Source of the DNA: Parietaria judaica
Lineage: Eukaryota > Streptophyta > Magnoliopsida > Rosales > Urticaceae
Length of the DNA stretch: 64,000 nt
Assembly (NCBI GenBank): GCA_954871525.1
Contig: OX940863.1
Span: 24,874,001 to 24,938,000, forward strand
Direction of reading: 5' to 3'
Positions 22,970 through 34,112 of the stretch are shown piece after piece. The stretch's first letter is position 1. Every line of letters starts with the position of its first letter. The notes under the pieces were generated by a model. It was not told the origin of the DNA. It saw nothing but the letters and a program-made list of their open reading frames with translations, and made no database searches. The translations under genes and the position numbers were made by a program.

Positions 22970-25030
22970 TATCAATCAACATAAATAGTTTTTGCCTAAA
23001 CATAAATACTTTTTCCCTATACATAAACAGTTTCTATTTAGCCCCAAAAAAAAAAAGCAGTATAAATAGTTTTTGCCTATACATAAATACTTTTTGCCTA
23101 TACATAAATAGTTTGTGTCGAACACATAAATATTTTGTGCCTAAACATAAACAGTTTTTGTTTAGCCCAAAATAAAATAAATCAACATAAATAATTTTTT
23201 CCATAACATAAATACTTTTTGCCTATACATAAATAGTTTGTGTCGAACACATAAATATTTTGTGCCTAATCATAAACAGTTTTGGTTTAGCCCAAAATAA
23301 AATAAATCAACATAAAGAGTTTTTGCCTTAACATAAATACTTTGTGCCTATACATAAACAGTTTTTGTTTAGAACAGAATAAAATAAATCAACATAAATA
23401 GTTTTTGCCATAACATAAATACTTTTTGCCTATACATAAATACTTTGTGTTTAGCCCAAAAGAAAATAAAACTACATAAATACTTTTTGCCCATACATAA
23501 ATACTTTTTGCCTATACATAAATACTTTGTGTCGAACACATAAATATTTTGTGCCTAAACATAAACAGTTTTTGTTTATCCCAAAATAAAATAAATCAAC
23601 ATAAATAGTTTTTGCCTTAACATAAATAATTTTTGCCCATACATAAACAGTTTTTGTTTAGAACAAAATAAAATAAATCAACATAAATAGTTTTTGCCTA
23701 TACATAAATACTTTTTGCCTATACATAAATAGTTTGTGTCGAACACATAAATATTTTGTGCCTAATCATAAACAGTTTTTGTTTAGCCCAAAATAAAATA
23801 AATCAACATAAATAGTTTTTGCCTAAACATAAATACTTTTTCCCTATACATAAATACTTTCTGTTTAGCCCAACAAAAAAAAAGCAGTATAAATAGTTTT
23901 TGCCTATACATAAATACTTTTTGCCTATACATAAATAGTTTGTGTCGAACACATAAATATTTTGTGCCTAAACATAAACAGTTTTTGTTTAGCCCAAAAT
24001 AAAATAAATCAACATAAATAATTTTTGCCTTAACATAAATACTTTTTGCCTATACATAAACAGTTTCTGTTTAGAACAAAATAAAATAAATCAACATAAA
24101 TAGTTTTTGCCTATATATAAATACTTTTTGCCTATACATAAATAGTTTGTGTCGAACACATAAATATTTTGTGCCTAAACATAAACAGTTTTTGTTTAGC
24201 CCAAAATAAAATAAATCAACATAAATAGTTTTTGCCTTAACATAAATATTTTGTGCCTAAACATAAACAGTTTTTGTTTAGAACAAAATAAAATAAATCA
24301 ACATAAATAGTTTTTGCCATAACATAAATACTTTTTGCCTATACATAAATAGTTTGTGTCGAACACATAAATATTTTGTGCCTAAACATAAACAGTTTTT
24401 GTTTAGAACAAAATAAAATAAATCAACATAAATAGTTTTTGCCATAACATAAATACTTTTTGCCTATACATAAATAGTTTGTGTCGAACACATAAATATT
24501 TTGTGCCTAAACATAAACAGTTTTTGTTTAGCCCAAAATAAAATAAATCAACATAAATAATTTTTGCCTTAACATAAATACTTTTTGCCTATACATAAAC
24601 AGTTTCTATTTAGCCCAAAATAAAATAAATCAACATAAATAGTTTTTGCCTATACATAAATACTTTTTGCCTATACATAAATAGTTTGTGTCGAACACAT
24701 AAATATTTTGTGCCTAAACATAAACAGTTTTTGTTTAGCCCAAAATAAAATAAATCAACATAAATAGTTTTTGCCTTAACATAAATACTTTTTGCCTATA
24801 CATAAACAGTTTTTGTTTAGAACAAAATAAAATAAATCAACATAAATAGTTTTTGCCTATACATAAATACTTTTTGCCTATACATAAATAGTTTGTGTCG
24901 AACACATAAATATTTTGTGCCTAATCATAAACAGTTTTGGTTTAGCCCAAAATAAAATAAATCAACATAAATAGTTTTTGCCTTAACATAAATACTTTTT
25001 GCCATTACATAAATACTTTCTGTTTAGCCC
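22970..25030. repeat. Satellite-like tandem array with higher-order structure
   Basis: About 2.1 kb of a roughly 20-bp unit, consensus close to AACATAAATAGTTTTTGCCT, with variants ending GTGTCGAACAC or TTTAGCCC. An AAAATAAAATAAATCAAC marker recurs at spacings that mostly alternate near 85 and 122 bp, giving a higher-order period of about 207 bp. No coding frame or non-repeat island was found. It lies between the 3' ends of the two converging genes and has replaced whatever followed the last visible Ulp1-like exon. Confidence 0.92.
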
Positions 25031-25038
25031 AAAAATAC

Positions 25039-27069
25039 ATATTGTCGGAATACCGCCGCTCGTTACGAAAAGACACAAGGGCTGCGTCAATGTGCTGCGA
25101 GTAAATAACTCAAACAAAATTAACATAAAAAATTTCATACTTTTGCCCGAAACAAAAACAATTATTGCCTAAACTTAAATAGTTTTTTCCTAAACATAAA
25201 CAGTTTTTGCCTAAACATTAACAGTTTTTGCCCGAACATAAACAGTTTTGGCCCGAACAAAAACAGTTTTTGCCCGAACATTAACAGTTTGTGTCGAACA
25301 CATAAATATTTTTTGCCCGAACATAAACAATTTTCGTAGGAAAATTTAACACAAATCGTACCATTGTATCTAGCCACGAAAGAGGTGAAAGCAACTCTTG
25401 AAACCATTTCCGGCCAACTCGGATGTTTGTAAGTAGCATAACTTCCTTATTATTCTTGTTCGGCCTAGCCTTCATCCATTTGTCAAAATTGCACCAACGC
25501 GGATCCGCTTTGTCAATTTCAACCCGTCCATCCTTCTTCGCCTTTGCCTTCCCCTTTGCGACTTTCGGTACTGCCACACCGACCGTTGTGCGCTGTTTCA
25601 GCTCCTCCGTATCGGGGTTTGTGTAACCCTCCAACATTTTACTCGGCTTTCTCTCCCTCTTGGCCGGGAAAATGGAATGGATACCGAGGTCAAAACCCGG
25701 TATTTGGGTAGGCAATACGTCATCCATCGCCGCAAACAATGGTTCCAGGCTCTTTGCAAGTGGAGTGGCCTTTTTCCGGGTTGGCAGATCTTCTTCGGGA
25801 ACTGCACATTCACTGGAATCCCTCTTCCGGGTCACACCAATCGGGCTGCCCAAATTGATGCAAGTTTGTTGTGGTTTTTCGGTCGTCACTTGGCCAGAAA
25901 GCAACGATCGAACAGTCTCACGAACCTCAAGTAGAATGTTTTCCTGCACGTAACAATGTAAAGTCTGTTTATAAAAACTGTTTAAAAACGGATTAAAAAC
26001 TATATAAAAATTGTTCAAATTGTACCATTTCTACGATTTTCTTTGCTTGTTCATCGATCTTCTTGGCTTGTTCGTCAATCTTCTTTGCTTGTTCATCGAG
26101 CTGGTCCTTCAAACTGGGAACGGGACCTTCGTGGTGCTCGGGTTGTTTCGGACCGTCTGCTTCCTGTGGGTTCTCTCCTTCTTCGTAGTTGTCCTTCTCA
26201 ACTTCCTTGACCGTAAACTCAAGTACTTGGATCTACAAACAAAATAATTTATGAAAAAAGTTAGCAATTAAAAACGTATCAAAATAAACAACCAAGAAAA
26301 TGGGAACAAAACAACGTACATTGCGAGACTTGAAGAATGATTTCGCCGTCTTGAAGTTGTTGATATCCGGAAATATACTTAGCGCCCAATGCAATAGTGG
26401 ACGGTGATATGCGTGGAAAGTGTAATTCGGATATACGGTAGTGCCCAATTTTTGCATTTTCTTTACTTTCTTGCTCCAGTCGAACTTCTGAACAAAAGAC
26501 AAAAGTTGGTTCCACCCGATGTTACCCCAAGGTTTGGCCGAATAATCCTCTAGATGGCGAATAATATACGCTGTTGGCGGGTAAGTTCTTTGGCCATCCA
26601 CGCCAAGTAACACCCCCTCCATCATTAGAAACAATCCGAGCAGGAATCTATGAGAGGGGGCAAGGTCTTCCGTCAAAAAATCTGAAAATAATTCATTCCA
26701 CATCCTACTTTCAAGCTTAGGCACACCTTTCACACGTATCCTAGGTTCGGCTCTAAACTTCGTTTCGTAGGCAAGACCTGTTATGGAACAAAACTCACGG
26801 AGCCCGAACTTTCTTATCACGCCTCCAAAGTTAAACCATAGCTCTTCCGAGGCTCCATAGCTCGGAACTCGGCGTAGCATGATTTGATGGATCAAACCAC
26901 CAGGGGCCGGGGGGTCAAACGTGTGGAACAAGTAACTGAAACGCCGTTCAACGTCATCGTTCATAGCATCATTTGCCACCAAGGCGTCGACAATTTCCAC
27001 CGTTCTTTTTGAAGACGGGCACCACACTTGGGCTGATCTCCAGAATTTTTCCGGACAAATGTATGCCAT
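25039..27069 (-). pseudogene. DUF1985 / Ulp1-like MULE passenger gene lacking its peptidase core
   Basis: Proposed exons (minus strand) are 27069-26320, 26232-26026, 25943-25362 and 25094-25039, all in phase. Exon 1 (from MAYICPEKFW) is a DUF1985 domain, with FSYLFHTFDPP, VIRKFGLREFCSITGL and FLLGLFLMMEGVL. Exon 2 ends in a coiled coil with DEQAKKI three times in succession. Exon 3 is basic and linker-like (KRERKPSKMLEGYTNP) and ends FQELLSPLSWLDTM. Exon 4 continues HIDAALVSFRNERRY, the usual entry into the Ulp1 C48 peptidase domain. The His-Asp-Cys catalytic core should follow, but the tandem array begins at once and no further exon is seen down to 22925. It cannot be an active SUMO protease as it stands. 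Intact relatives are carried by plant MULEs; their role in transposition is unsettled. Confidence 0.75.
25095..25361 (-). repeat. Repeat-filled intron 3 of the Ulp1-like gene
   Basis: A donor GTACGA and an acceptor TTTACTCGCAG flank 267 bp, most of it the same ~20-bp repeat (units at about 25140-25330). It is the third intron of this transposon carrying that family. Confidence 0.7.
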
Positions 27070-27539
27070 CCCTGCAACAAAATTTCATCTCTAATCAAGC
27101 CCTAATTGAGGAATAGCATCAAACATATTGTGTGCGAAAAACCCAACATCCAAAATGCCCAAAACCTAAACCTGTAATCCGAAACACAACCTCAAACCTC
27201 AAGCCCTAATCGAACTGCCCAAAACCTCTCTCCTAGTAACTAGCGAGTAAGAAAAATCGGTGAAGATTGAACCTTAAAGTGAGAAGATGGCAGCGTGGAG
27301 GTCGGAGCCGTTGAAGGCAGGGAGGTCACCGGGGGTCGGAGCTTCGAACCCTAAATCGAAGCCTTCTTCCTCCTCCCGACTGAGGGCGACTGAGAGCGAG
27401 AGAGAGGCTGAGGGGAAGGACTCTTCGAGATGGTGGCTGAGGGCGACTGAGAGCGAGAGAGAGGCTGAGGGGAAGGACTTGTGGCCGTTGTGGTTCTTCG
27501 CGAGGGAGCCTTCTTCGATTTCCGATTAACATAATAAAT

Positions 27540-27693
27540 CGAAATTGATTTATTTTTTTCTTTTTTTTTTTGGTTGGGTTAAGTTAACTCAGGTTAGGCA
27601 AAATCTGATTTGGGGCATATATTTGTAATTTAACAAAATAGGGTACTTTTCCGAAAATACATGTTCAACCGAGCACACAAATTGAAGTTTCCC
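27540..27693. repeat. Right terminal inverted repeat of the MULE
   Basis: Inverted copy of 19158-19310 ending GAAGTTTCCC at 27693, immediately followed by a (TA)n tract. Confidence 0.9.
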
Positions 27694-28570
27694 TATATAT
27701 ATATATATATATATATATAATCAGCTTCCGAGAACTTCTATTGATTTGTTCATGCTAGTTAAAATGAACACCGCTTATGTTAGACATGTTTATAAGATTA
27801 CTCTATGCTTGCCAGTTCGGGTCCTTCAATAATATGGATAGTTATGATGAACTTATGATAGTGGAAACTTGGTTTTTTAGATTTGCAGTAAGTGTCAAAA
27901 TATTTTTATGTTACTACAGTTTTTGTTTTTTTGTTTTTATTTTATTTTATTTTAAATTATAAAAATGCTTATATTTATAAATAAATAAAAACATTCATAA
28001 TCTTTTTCCGCCTAATGTCCCGCACTGTTTCTTATGTATTAAGGTTCTAAGTTGTTTTTAAATAAATTTGGATCGAGTTGAAAGAGACTTGTTTGATTAG
28101 AGAACAAGGAAATATCTTACTAAGATGATTGATCTTATCAAAATGTGGAAACCTGAAACACGCATAATAGCGACATAAAATATGTGGCATGATTAAGGAT
28201 TGATTCAGATATTTTATATATGTATGTGTATATATATACATATCATCATGTCTTGCATCATGTACGTGTTGACGAGGCGATTAAAGAAAAATGAAGTCAT
28301 TCCTTCGTCATTCCACTTGCGATATAGCAGATATTTGTACGTTTGTAATATCGATTTATAAAAAATAATGGACATTATTTATTGTTAATTAATAATCAAA
28401 TACAATTCCTTATATTTTGTTAATATTCAGTATTTTTCTTTTATATTCAATGTAATTGATTTATGTAAATCATATCGTATATTTAAGAAAATTATATGAA
28501 ATACTATAAAAAAAAATTACAATGGTCCAAATCGAAAACGAGAATAATATTATCTTAGAGAACTTATTAA
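27694..28570. other. AT-rich intergenic DNA
   Basis: No gene is seen. It contains (TA)n next to the MULE and a short AT microsatellite near 28216-28240. Small frames here are low-complexity. Confidence 0.5.
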
Positions 28571-28690
28571 TTTTTTTTTTTAGATAAAAATGGAGGCTCG
28601 TTATCTGGCGAAGTGGTCTTGAATCACAACTAGGTTCATACCCACGAAACACCAAGCAAAACCCGGAGCTCAAAATAGTATAAATAAAAG
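28571..28690 (-). mobile_element. Very short 3' end of a LINE
   Basis: A T-run followed by AAATGGAGGCTCG and a GAATCACAACTAGGTT-like segment mirrors the 3' end of the LINEs at 28775 and 52041 (AAGATGGAGGCCCG then CGAATC..AACTA.GTTGGCACCC). About 120 bp survive, as expected of an early-aborted, 5'-truncated insertion. Confidence 0.5.
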
Positions 28691-28774
28691 ATATTTGAGT
28701 TTACATACCAAGCTAAAAGAGACCCGAACTAGCAAAAACTAAATTATCACTTGATCATATAATTGCTACATACA

Positions 28775-30955
28775 ATTTTTTTTAGTCAAAGACGGAGGCC
28801 CGAAATCTCGCTAAGCGAACTCGAATCCTAACTAGGTTGGCACCCAAGGAACGCAAAGTAAGAATCGGGGCTCGGAATAATATAAATGAAAATATCAAAG
28901 ATTACAAACAAAATCGAAGAGAACTATCTAAACCTAAAGTTCTATCTCGAACAAATGCCATCATTTACAAAAGGCGAAGTAAAATCCGGGTGTCAAGGCC
29001 ACCAATGATAACCCAAATTTTGAGCGCCAAAACTGGCTAATACATCGGCTACTCTATTTCCCTCTCGAAATATATGAGATACTCTGAAATTAATGATTTC
29101 CACGTAGCGGGTGCATTTGGACCAACGAGCCCGCCACTTCCATGGTACCAAACTCGATTTCTTCTAAAAAAGTTGGACAACGTATGTACAATCGCACCTC
29201 GAGCCACAAGTTATCCCAATGAAATTCCACAGCCTTTTCCACCTCAAATACTGTAGCCATTACTTCAGCTTCATTAGCAAAAGCGGACTCAATATGGAAA
29301 GAGAACCAAATATGAGGAAATCCACGAGAGGCTCTAAAAATGCCTCCAGCTCCCGCCACTCCCGGAGTTCCCATAGAAGAGTCGTCTGTGTTACATTTAA
29401 GCCATGTTGTAGGAGGGCAATGCCATACAATTGGAATGATTTTTGTAGCTTCTCTCAGTTGAATGTCAATGCCGAAAATCTTCAAAACTCTGAGATCCTC
29501 CAAAGTGCTTCTCATCCCTAACTTGAATATATGGGCTTCCTTGATAAGGCGCCAGACATGTCTAAAAAAGTGTGAATGTTACGAATCTCGTCATCAAATA
29601 CATATGCATTTCTAGTGCATCAAATTAGCCAAATTGTCGAAACAATAGCAGTATTCCTAGCGCAAAAACCTAAGGGTTCTGATTAACGGAAGCGGTGTCG
29701 GAGAGCAACAAGGGTAGCGACGATCTATTAATAGGTTTAAGAAAAATACCAAAAATAGCAGCCCAAACCAAACCCGCAAAATTGCAGTGAATAAATATAT
29801 GGTCAGAGTCTTCCACCTGGTTATGACATAAATGACACACAGAAGCTAACGCGAATCCTTTGTTCTTCAACATTAGCTCTGTTGGAAGGAAGGCTAAGAG
29901 AGCTCTTCAACAAGTAATAGACCTCAATGGCGGAAGAAATTCTTTCCAATTATGGTTAGAGATAAATATATTGTACATCAATTTCAACGAGAACTTACCA
30001 TCAATTTGGGGTTGCCAAACACACACATCATATATGTCCTCGATAAATATGTAATTCTTGATTTCATCTGTGAGTGTGGTCGACAAGTTTAGGGTAAATT
30101 CCAACTATCATCAACTCGATAATCAGATACTTTAACCATGAGATTGATTTTATCTTGCAAAGGAATATTTGCTCTATCCGCTACACAAGGATACAACCAA
30201 TTATCGAACAAAAAGTTCTTATTTGATTGCTTATTTATCAAACAAACTTTGAACTACCGTGTTCACTATAATGATCCTACCCGCCAAAGATAAAGAAGAG
30301 TCTTTCCAATTGACAAACTTACTCAAGATTTTATCCGCCACTGGTTGCAACCATTTTTTCCTTGGAGCACCTTTAAATAAAGGAACTCTAAGATATTTTT
30401 TTGCGAGAACTCTGAGATATTGAAATGGCAATGAAATTTGTTTAAACTTGAGGGAGTTAACAATGTTTAGCTTCCTATGATTGAAAATTTTATCGCTAAA
30501 AATAACACCAGATTTTGACCAATTAACAACTTGGCCCGAAAGAGAAGAGTAGATTTTAAAAACCTCAGTGATTGTGCGAGCACATTTCTTTAAGTAGAAG
30601 CACCAAATAACAAAACATCATCCGCAAATAATAAATGAGAAGTGAAAAGAGTGTTACCCGTGCATCTTATAGTTTTTCATTTATTGTCCTCCACATATTT
30701 GCTAATAAGCCGGCTTAGAAAGTCATTAGCAATGACGAATAGAAGATGTTATAAATGATCTTCTTGACAAACAACTCTTTTGCATTTAAAATATCCTTTA
30801 GCCGATCCAATTAGCATTATGGATATTCTAGCTGAAGAGAAAATCTCACTAATCCAATCTCTGAACTTTAAAGAAAAACCGAAAGCCTCCGAAATATCTA
30901 GAATGATAGCATCCTCTTTTGTGAAGAAAGAAAGGAATGTTGTCTTGCACTTAAC
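28775..30955 (-). mobile_element. 5'-truncated LINE (non-LTR retrotransposon), decayed
   Basis: Read on the minus strand, this is the back half of a plant L1-type ORF2. A reverse transcriptase part around 30730-30950 (LKFRDWISEIF-like) is followed by the catalytic FADD at 30617-30628 and a thumb-like region at 30231-30560. Then come a zinc-binding RT-associated segment (CHLCHNQVEDSDHIFIHCNF, 29670-29873), an RNase H domain at 29090-29515 (LKCNTDDSSMGTPGVAGAGG), and a 3' tail ending in a T-run near 28780. Frameshifts and stops separate the parts, including a stop just after FADDVLLFGAST. The RNase H motif has Asp where the related copy at 53082 has Gly. The 5' portion is missing at the junction with an opposite-strand LINE. 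Confidence 0.8.
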
Positions 30956-30956
30956 A

Positions 30957-32584
30957 CCGTGTTGGAGACTTACGAAAAGGGGTCGGGATAAGTGGTCAAC
31001 ACGGACAAGTCAATGTTGTGTTGTTCGAACAACATCACCGAAGATGCGGTCGCTCTCTTTTCTAGTGTATTACAAATACCCGTGGTGTAGGAACTCGAAC
31101 TTTATCTCGGGCTTCCGACACATGTAGGGCGGAGGAAGGTGGCGGTCTTTAGCAACCTCACGAGCCGGGTTCAAAAGCATCTTCGAGCATGGAAAGCTAA
31201 TATGTTCTCGGCAGGCGGCCGCGAAGTCCTTGTAAAAGTCGTGGTTCAAGCCATCCCAACATACATCATGAGCCTCTTTAGACTCCCGACCACCATCATC
31301 AACGAGCTTCATAGCATTCCCACTAGCTTTTGGTGGGGTGGTACAGAAGACAAGAGAAAGATCCATTGGAAGTGATGTGAGCTTTTAACTAAGCCTAAGG
31401 CGGAAGGGGGTCTCGGCTTTAGAGATCTCGGCGACTTCAACCGAGCCCTTGTGGGCCGCCTCACATGGTGTATTATCCAACATCCGGAGTGCTTGATGGC
31501 TAGAATCCTCAAAGAAAAATATTTCCCGAACTCATTGGTGCTTCACTTTGCAAAAGCCTTTGTTGGGGACGGGACTTGGTCCGCTGAGGTCTTCGATGGA
31601 AAATTAGAGATGGAAACTTAAGGGCTTTCTCGCAGCCATGGATTCTGAGACCCGGAGCATTTTCTCTAGTTTTTGCGGAGCTAGATGATGGGCACCCTTG
31701 GAGAGTCCCCGATCTCTTGATTGATGGGAGTTGGAATAGGGACATTGTGAGGGATTTGATGACCACCTACGATGCCGATGCGATTTTGCAAATACCGGTG
31801 GGAGCTTTGCTAAACCAAGATCGTTTGGTGTGGCATTTTGAGGAGGATGGCATGTACTCGGTTCGGTCGAGTTACTGCCTAGCTCAGATGGAAGACAACG
31901 GGGGGGGCATGAGCTCGAGTAACACATATTCACAATGGTGAAGGAAGATGCAGGGGTTACAAATTCCACCCAAAGTAAAACATTAAGTGTGGAGAGTGTG
32001 GTTCGATGCTCTCCCGACATTCGGTGCTTTGAGGGGGCGAGGAGTGGATTGTCTACCATTTTGTCAGTTTTGTGGGACTCTCCCCGAAGACGCTCTCCAC
32101 ACGGTATGGGGGTGTGAACGGGCCCTAGCGCTATGGGGCTGTTCATCCCTCCATCGGTGGGCCTAAAAAACAGAGGCAATACCTATTCGGGAATTTTGTC
32201 TCTGGGCATTTGAAGTCCTCATCAGACCGGATCTGGAGCTTTTTTGTGGGCTACTTTGGGCCAACTGGTCCGATTGGAATCTCAAGTTATTCGAACACCA
32301 TATCAAGTCACCCGAATCGTGGGTTGAGGAGGTAGCGGGCTAGTTAGAGAGATTTAAGAGAGCTGCCCAGAAAACAGAGATAAACCCGGTGAACCATGAA
32401 GAATGGAAAATCTCGTGGAAAGGGGCTGAAGATGGAGGCCTTAAACTTAATGTTGATGCCGCGTGGAATGAGTCTTCAAAATGAGCACCCGTGGGTGGCG
32501 TGATACGTGATCGACGGAGCGTGGTCCTTGGCGTGGGAGCATCGGAGATCGAACATGTGGACTCGGCGTTGTCCGCGGAGTGCA
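30957..32584 (+). mobile_element. LINE fragment of a second family, opposite strand
   Basis: The plus-strand frame starts abruptly after the RT catalytic motif (VNTDKSMLCCSNN, near 30990-31020) and continues YLGLPTHVGRRK. The classic post-RT block follows (AWKANMFSAGGREVLVKV, IPTYIMSLFRLP, FWWGG, KIHWK; 31139-31375), then a zinc-binding RT region (31717-32110) and an RNase H domain with LNVDAAW from 32446. A stop TGA at 32482-32484 cuts the RNase H motif and several frameshifts are present, so it is dead. It is GC-richer than the minus-strand LINE it abuts, and its sequence is clearly a different lineage. Confidence 0.78.
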
Positions 32585-33544
32585 ACGTAGTGAGATGGGA
32601 ATAACTTGCCAGAGTTCCATGTGCGGAGGAGTAACTCGGCAAGGGGAGCGGTCGCTCGGAGTTAGGGTTGCGAAGCTCGAGGTGAGCCCGAGGACTCGGA
32701 GAGCGTGGAGAGAAGGTCTGGTCGCGTTCCAGATCTGGTTCGGAAGAGCTGGGAGAAGAAGCTCGGGTCTAGGGCTTGGAAATCGAAGGCACGGTTGGAA
32801 TCGATCGATTGGAAGCGAGAAACTCTGAGAAGTTTGGAATCGAGCACGAGCGGGAGATTCGCAGAGGTTAGGGCGTGATTCCTTGGGAGTTGGGAATCGC
32901 TTCAGACGAGGAGAGAAACTCGCACTTGATCTGGAAGAAGGTTATTGGAATCGCGTAAGTGAGACACTGAACTCGCACTGGTCGGAAAAACGATCGTCGC
33001 CGGAGATTCGAAGCTTTGAGAAGAGAGAGGAAGCTCGTCAGTAGCAGGCGATTGCGACCTAGGGCTTGGAAGACATAGCGATTGCGATTCGCATCCAAGG
33101 CGGTGGTCGGAGAGATTCCGGCGAGTTCCACGACGGTCGTCGGCAACGGAGACGATAGCTCAAGCGACGGAGGCATAGCTTGGTGAGAGGAGGCCGGAGT
33201 CGGACGAGAAAAAAAAAAGAGAACAAGAAAAAAAAAGGAAAGGAAAAAGGAGAGGAAATTCCTTTTTTGCCCTTTTTAATGTTCTCTAATTATTCCTGCG
33301 CAAGTTTTGGTGTGCCCACACACGAAAAAAAAAATCGTTTGTTTTGGGTGTGTTTCTGCGTGTGCCTGCGCCCAGAAGAGGAGTTATTTTTTTGTCCGTG
33401 CCTGCGTCAAGACTCGTGTGCCTGCGCCCAGAAAATTATTTTTGTGAGATCATTCTCTGTCCTTTCTCTTTTCGTTTGTTGAACTTTAATTGAGTCCGGG
33501 GAGCCATAAACTAGGATCCGGCAATAAGTTCAAAGAAAAATAGG
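32585..33544. other. GC-rich leader-like segment upstream of the Copia gag
   Basis: No gene is recognised. The segment is unusually GC-rich at its start, then holds A-rich tracts and three imperfect copies of GTGCCTGCGCCCAGAA (about 33360-33435). GGAGCCATAAACTAGGATCC at 33500-33519 resembles the sequence that follows a plant Copia primer-binding site. It may be the 5' LTR or leader of the Copia element, but it does not match the 3' LTR-like start TGTTGTAAATAAG at 38826. Confidence 0.35.
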
Positions 33545-34112
33545 ATGTCGGTGGCCGATTTAAAAGGGATGACAGAGACAGAACTTGGAGAATTGGTTGA
33601 GTTCTTCAAAGCTTGGAAATGGACTGGAATGTCGGGTCTTCTAAAGCGAGAAAAGGTGATGAAACTCGATCTTCAATCGATAGATTTGAAGCTCGATGGG
33701 CCGAACAGTTACTTGGATTGGTCCCTCCGAGTAGAGAGAGCTTTAGAGGCGAGGAATCTCGAGAGCTTTAAAAACCCGATGAAAATGCTCCGAATTGGAA
33801 GGAATGGAAGGCCACTCATAGCGCGATATATATGTGGCTACTTAGTTTGATGATTCGGGAGATCGCTAGTAAAGTTCAGATGCTTCCAACCGTTAGAGAT
33901 GTCTGAGAAAAGTTGAGAGTATCCTACTCAGGCACCGAGAACAAGATGAGAGTGTTCTAGATCCTACAAGACATCGGGCTAGTGGTACATGGAGACAAAT
34001 CAATCGGGGAGTATGCGAGAGAGCTGAAAAGGCTATGGGCTCGATATGATTATTTCTCAGGGCACGGGAATTGTGATTCTCTCAAGTGCACAAGGAGTCA
34101 AAAAATTGCGGA

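Larger units (their letters stand above)
19158..27693. mobile_element. MULE (Mutator-like DNA transposon), 8.5 kb, mudrA plus DUF1985/Ulp1-like gene
   Basis: The two ends are inverted copies of about 150 bp with few mismatches: GGGAAACTTCAATTTGTGTG at 19158 and its complement ending at 27693. The element lies in a (TA)n tract. An 8-bp duplication TATATATA (19150-19157, 27694-27701) fits but proves little in such sequence. Inside are a transposase gene on the plus strand and a DUF1985-type gene on the minus strand, converging on a repeat array. This layout matches plant MULEs that carry Ulp1-like genes. Near each TIR is a GC-rich leader, 19380-19730 and 27285-27530. The right one holds a ~57-bp tandem duplication (27379-27480) encoding LRATESEREAEGKD twice. 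A nonsense codon in the transposase and the missing Ulp1 core suggest it is probably no longer fully autonomous. Confidence 0.9.

Noticed and set aside
22970..25030. CRISPR-like array
   Set aside because: Units are contiguous and degenerate with no unique spacers, and the DNA is a plant nuclear transposon.
22966..25407. Leu/Phe-rich repetitive frames across the array (for example NINSFCLNINTF or FGQKLFMFGQK) as a repeat protein
   Set aside because: They are translations of the ~20-bp satellite, change frame freely, have no start context and are matched by frames on the other strand.
19150..27701. TATATATA as firm proof of the MULE target duplication
   Set aside because: Both flanks are long (TA)n tracts, so an 8-bp match would occur by chance; the MITE TSD is the better evidence for length.
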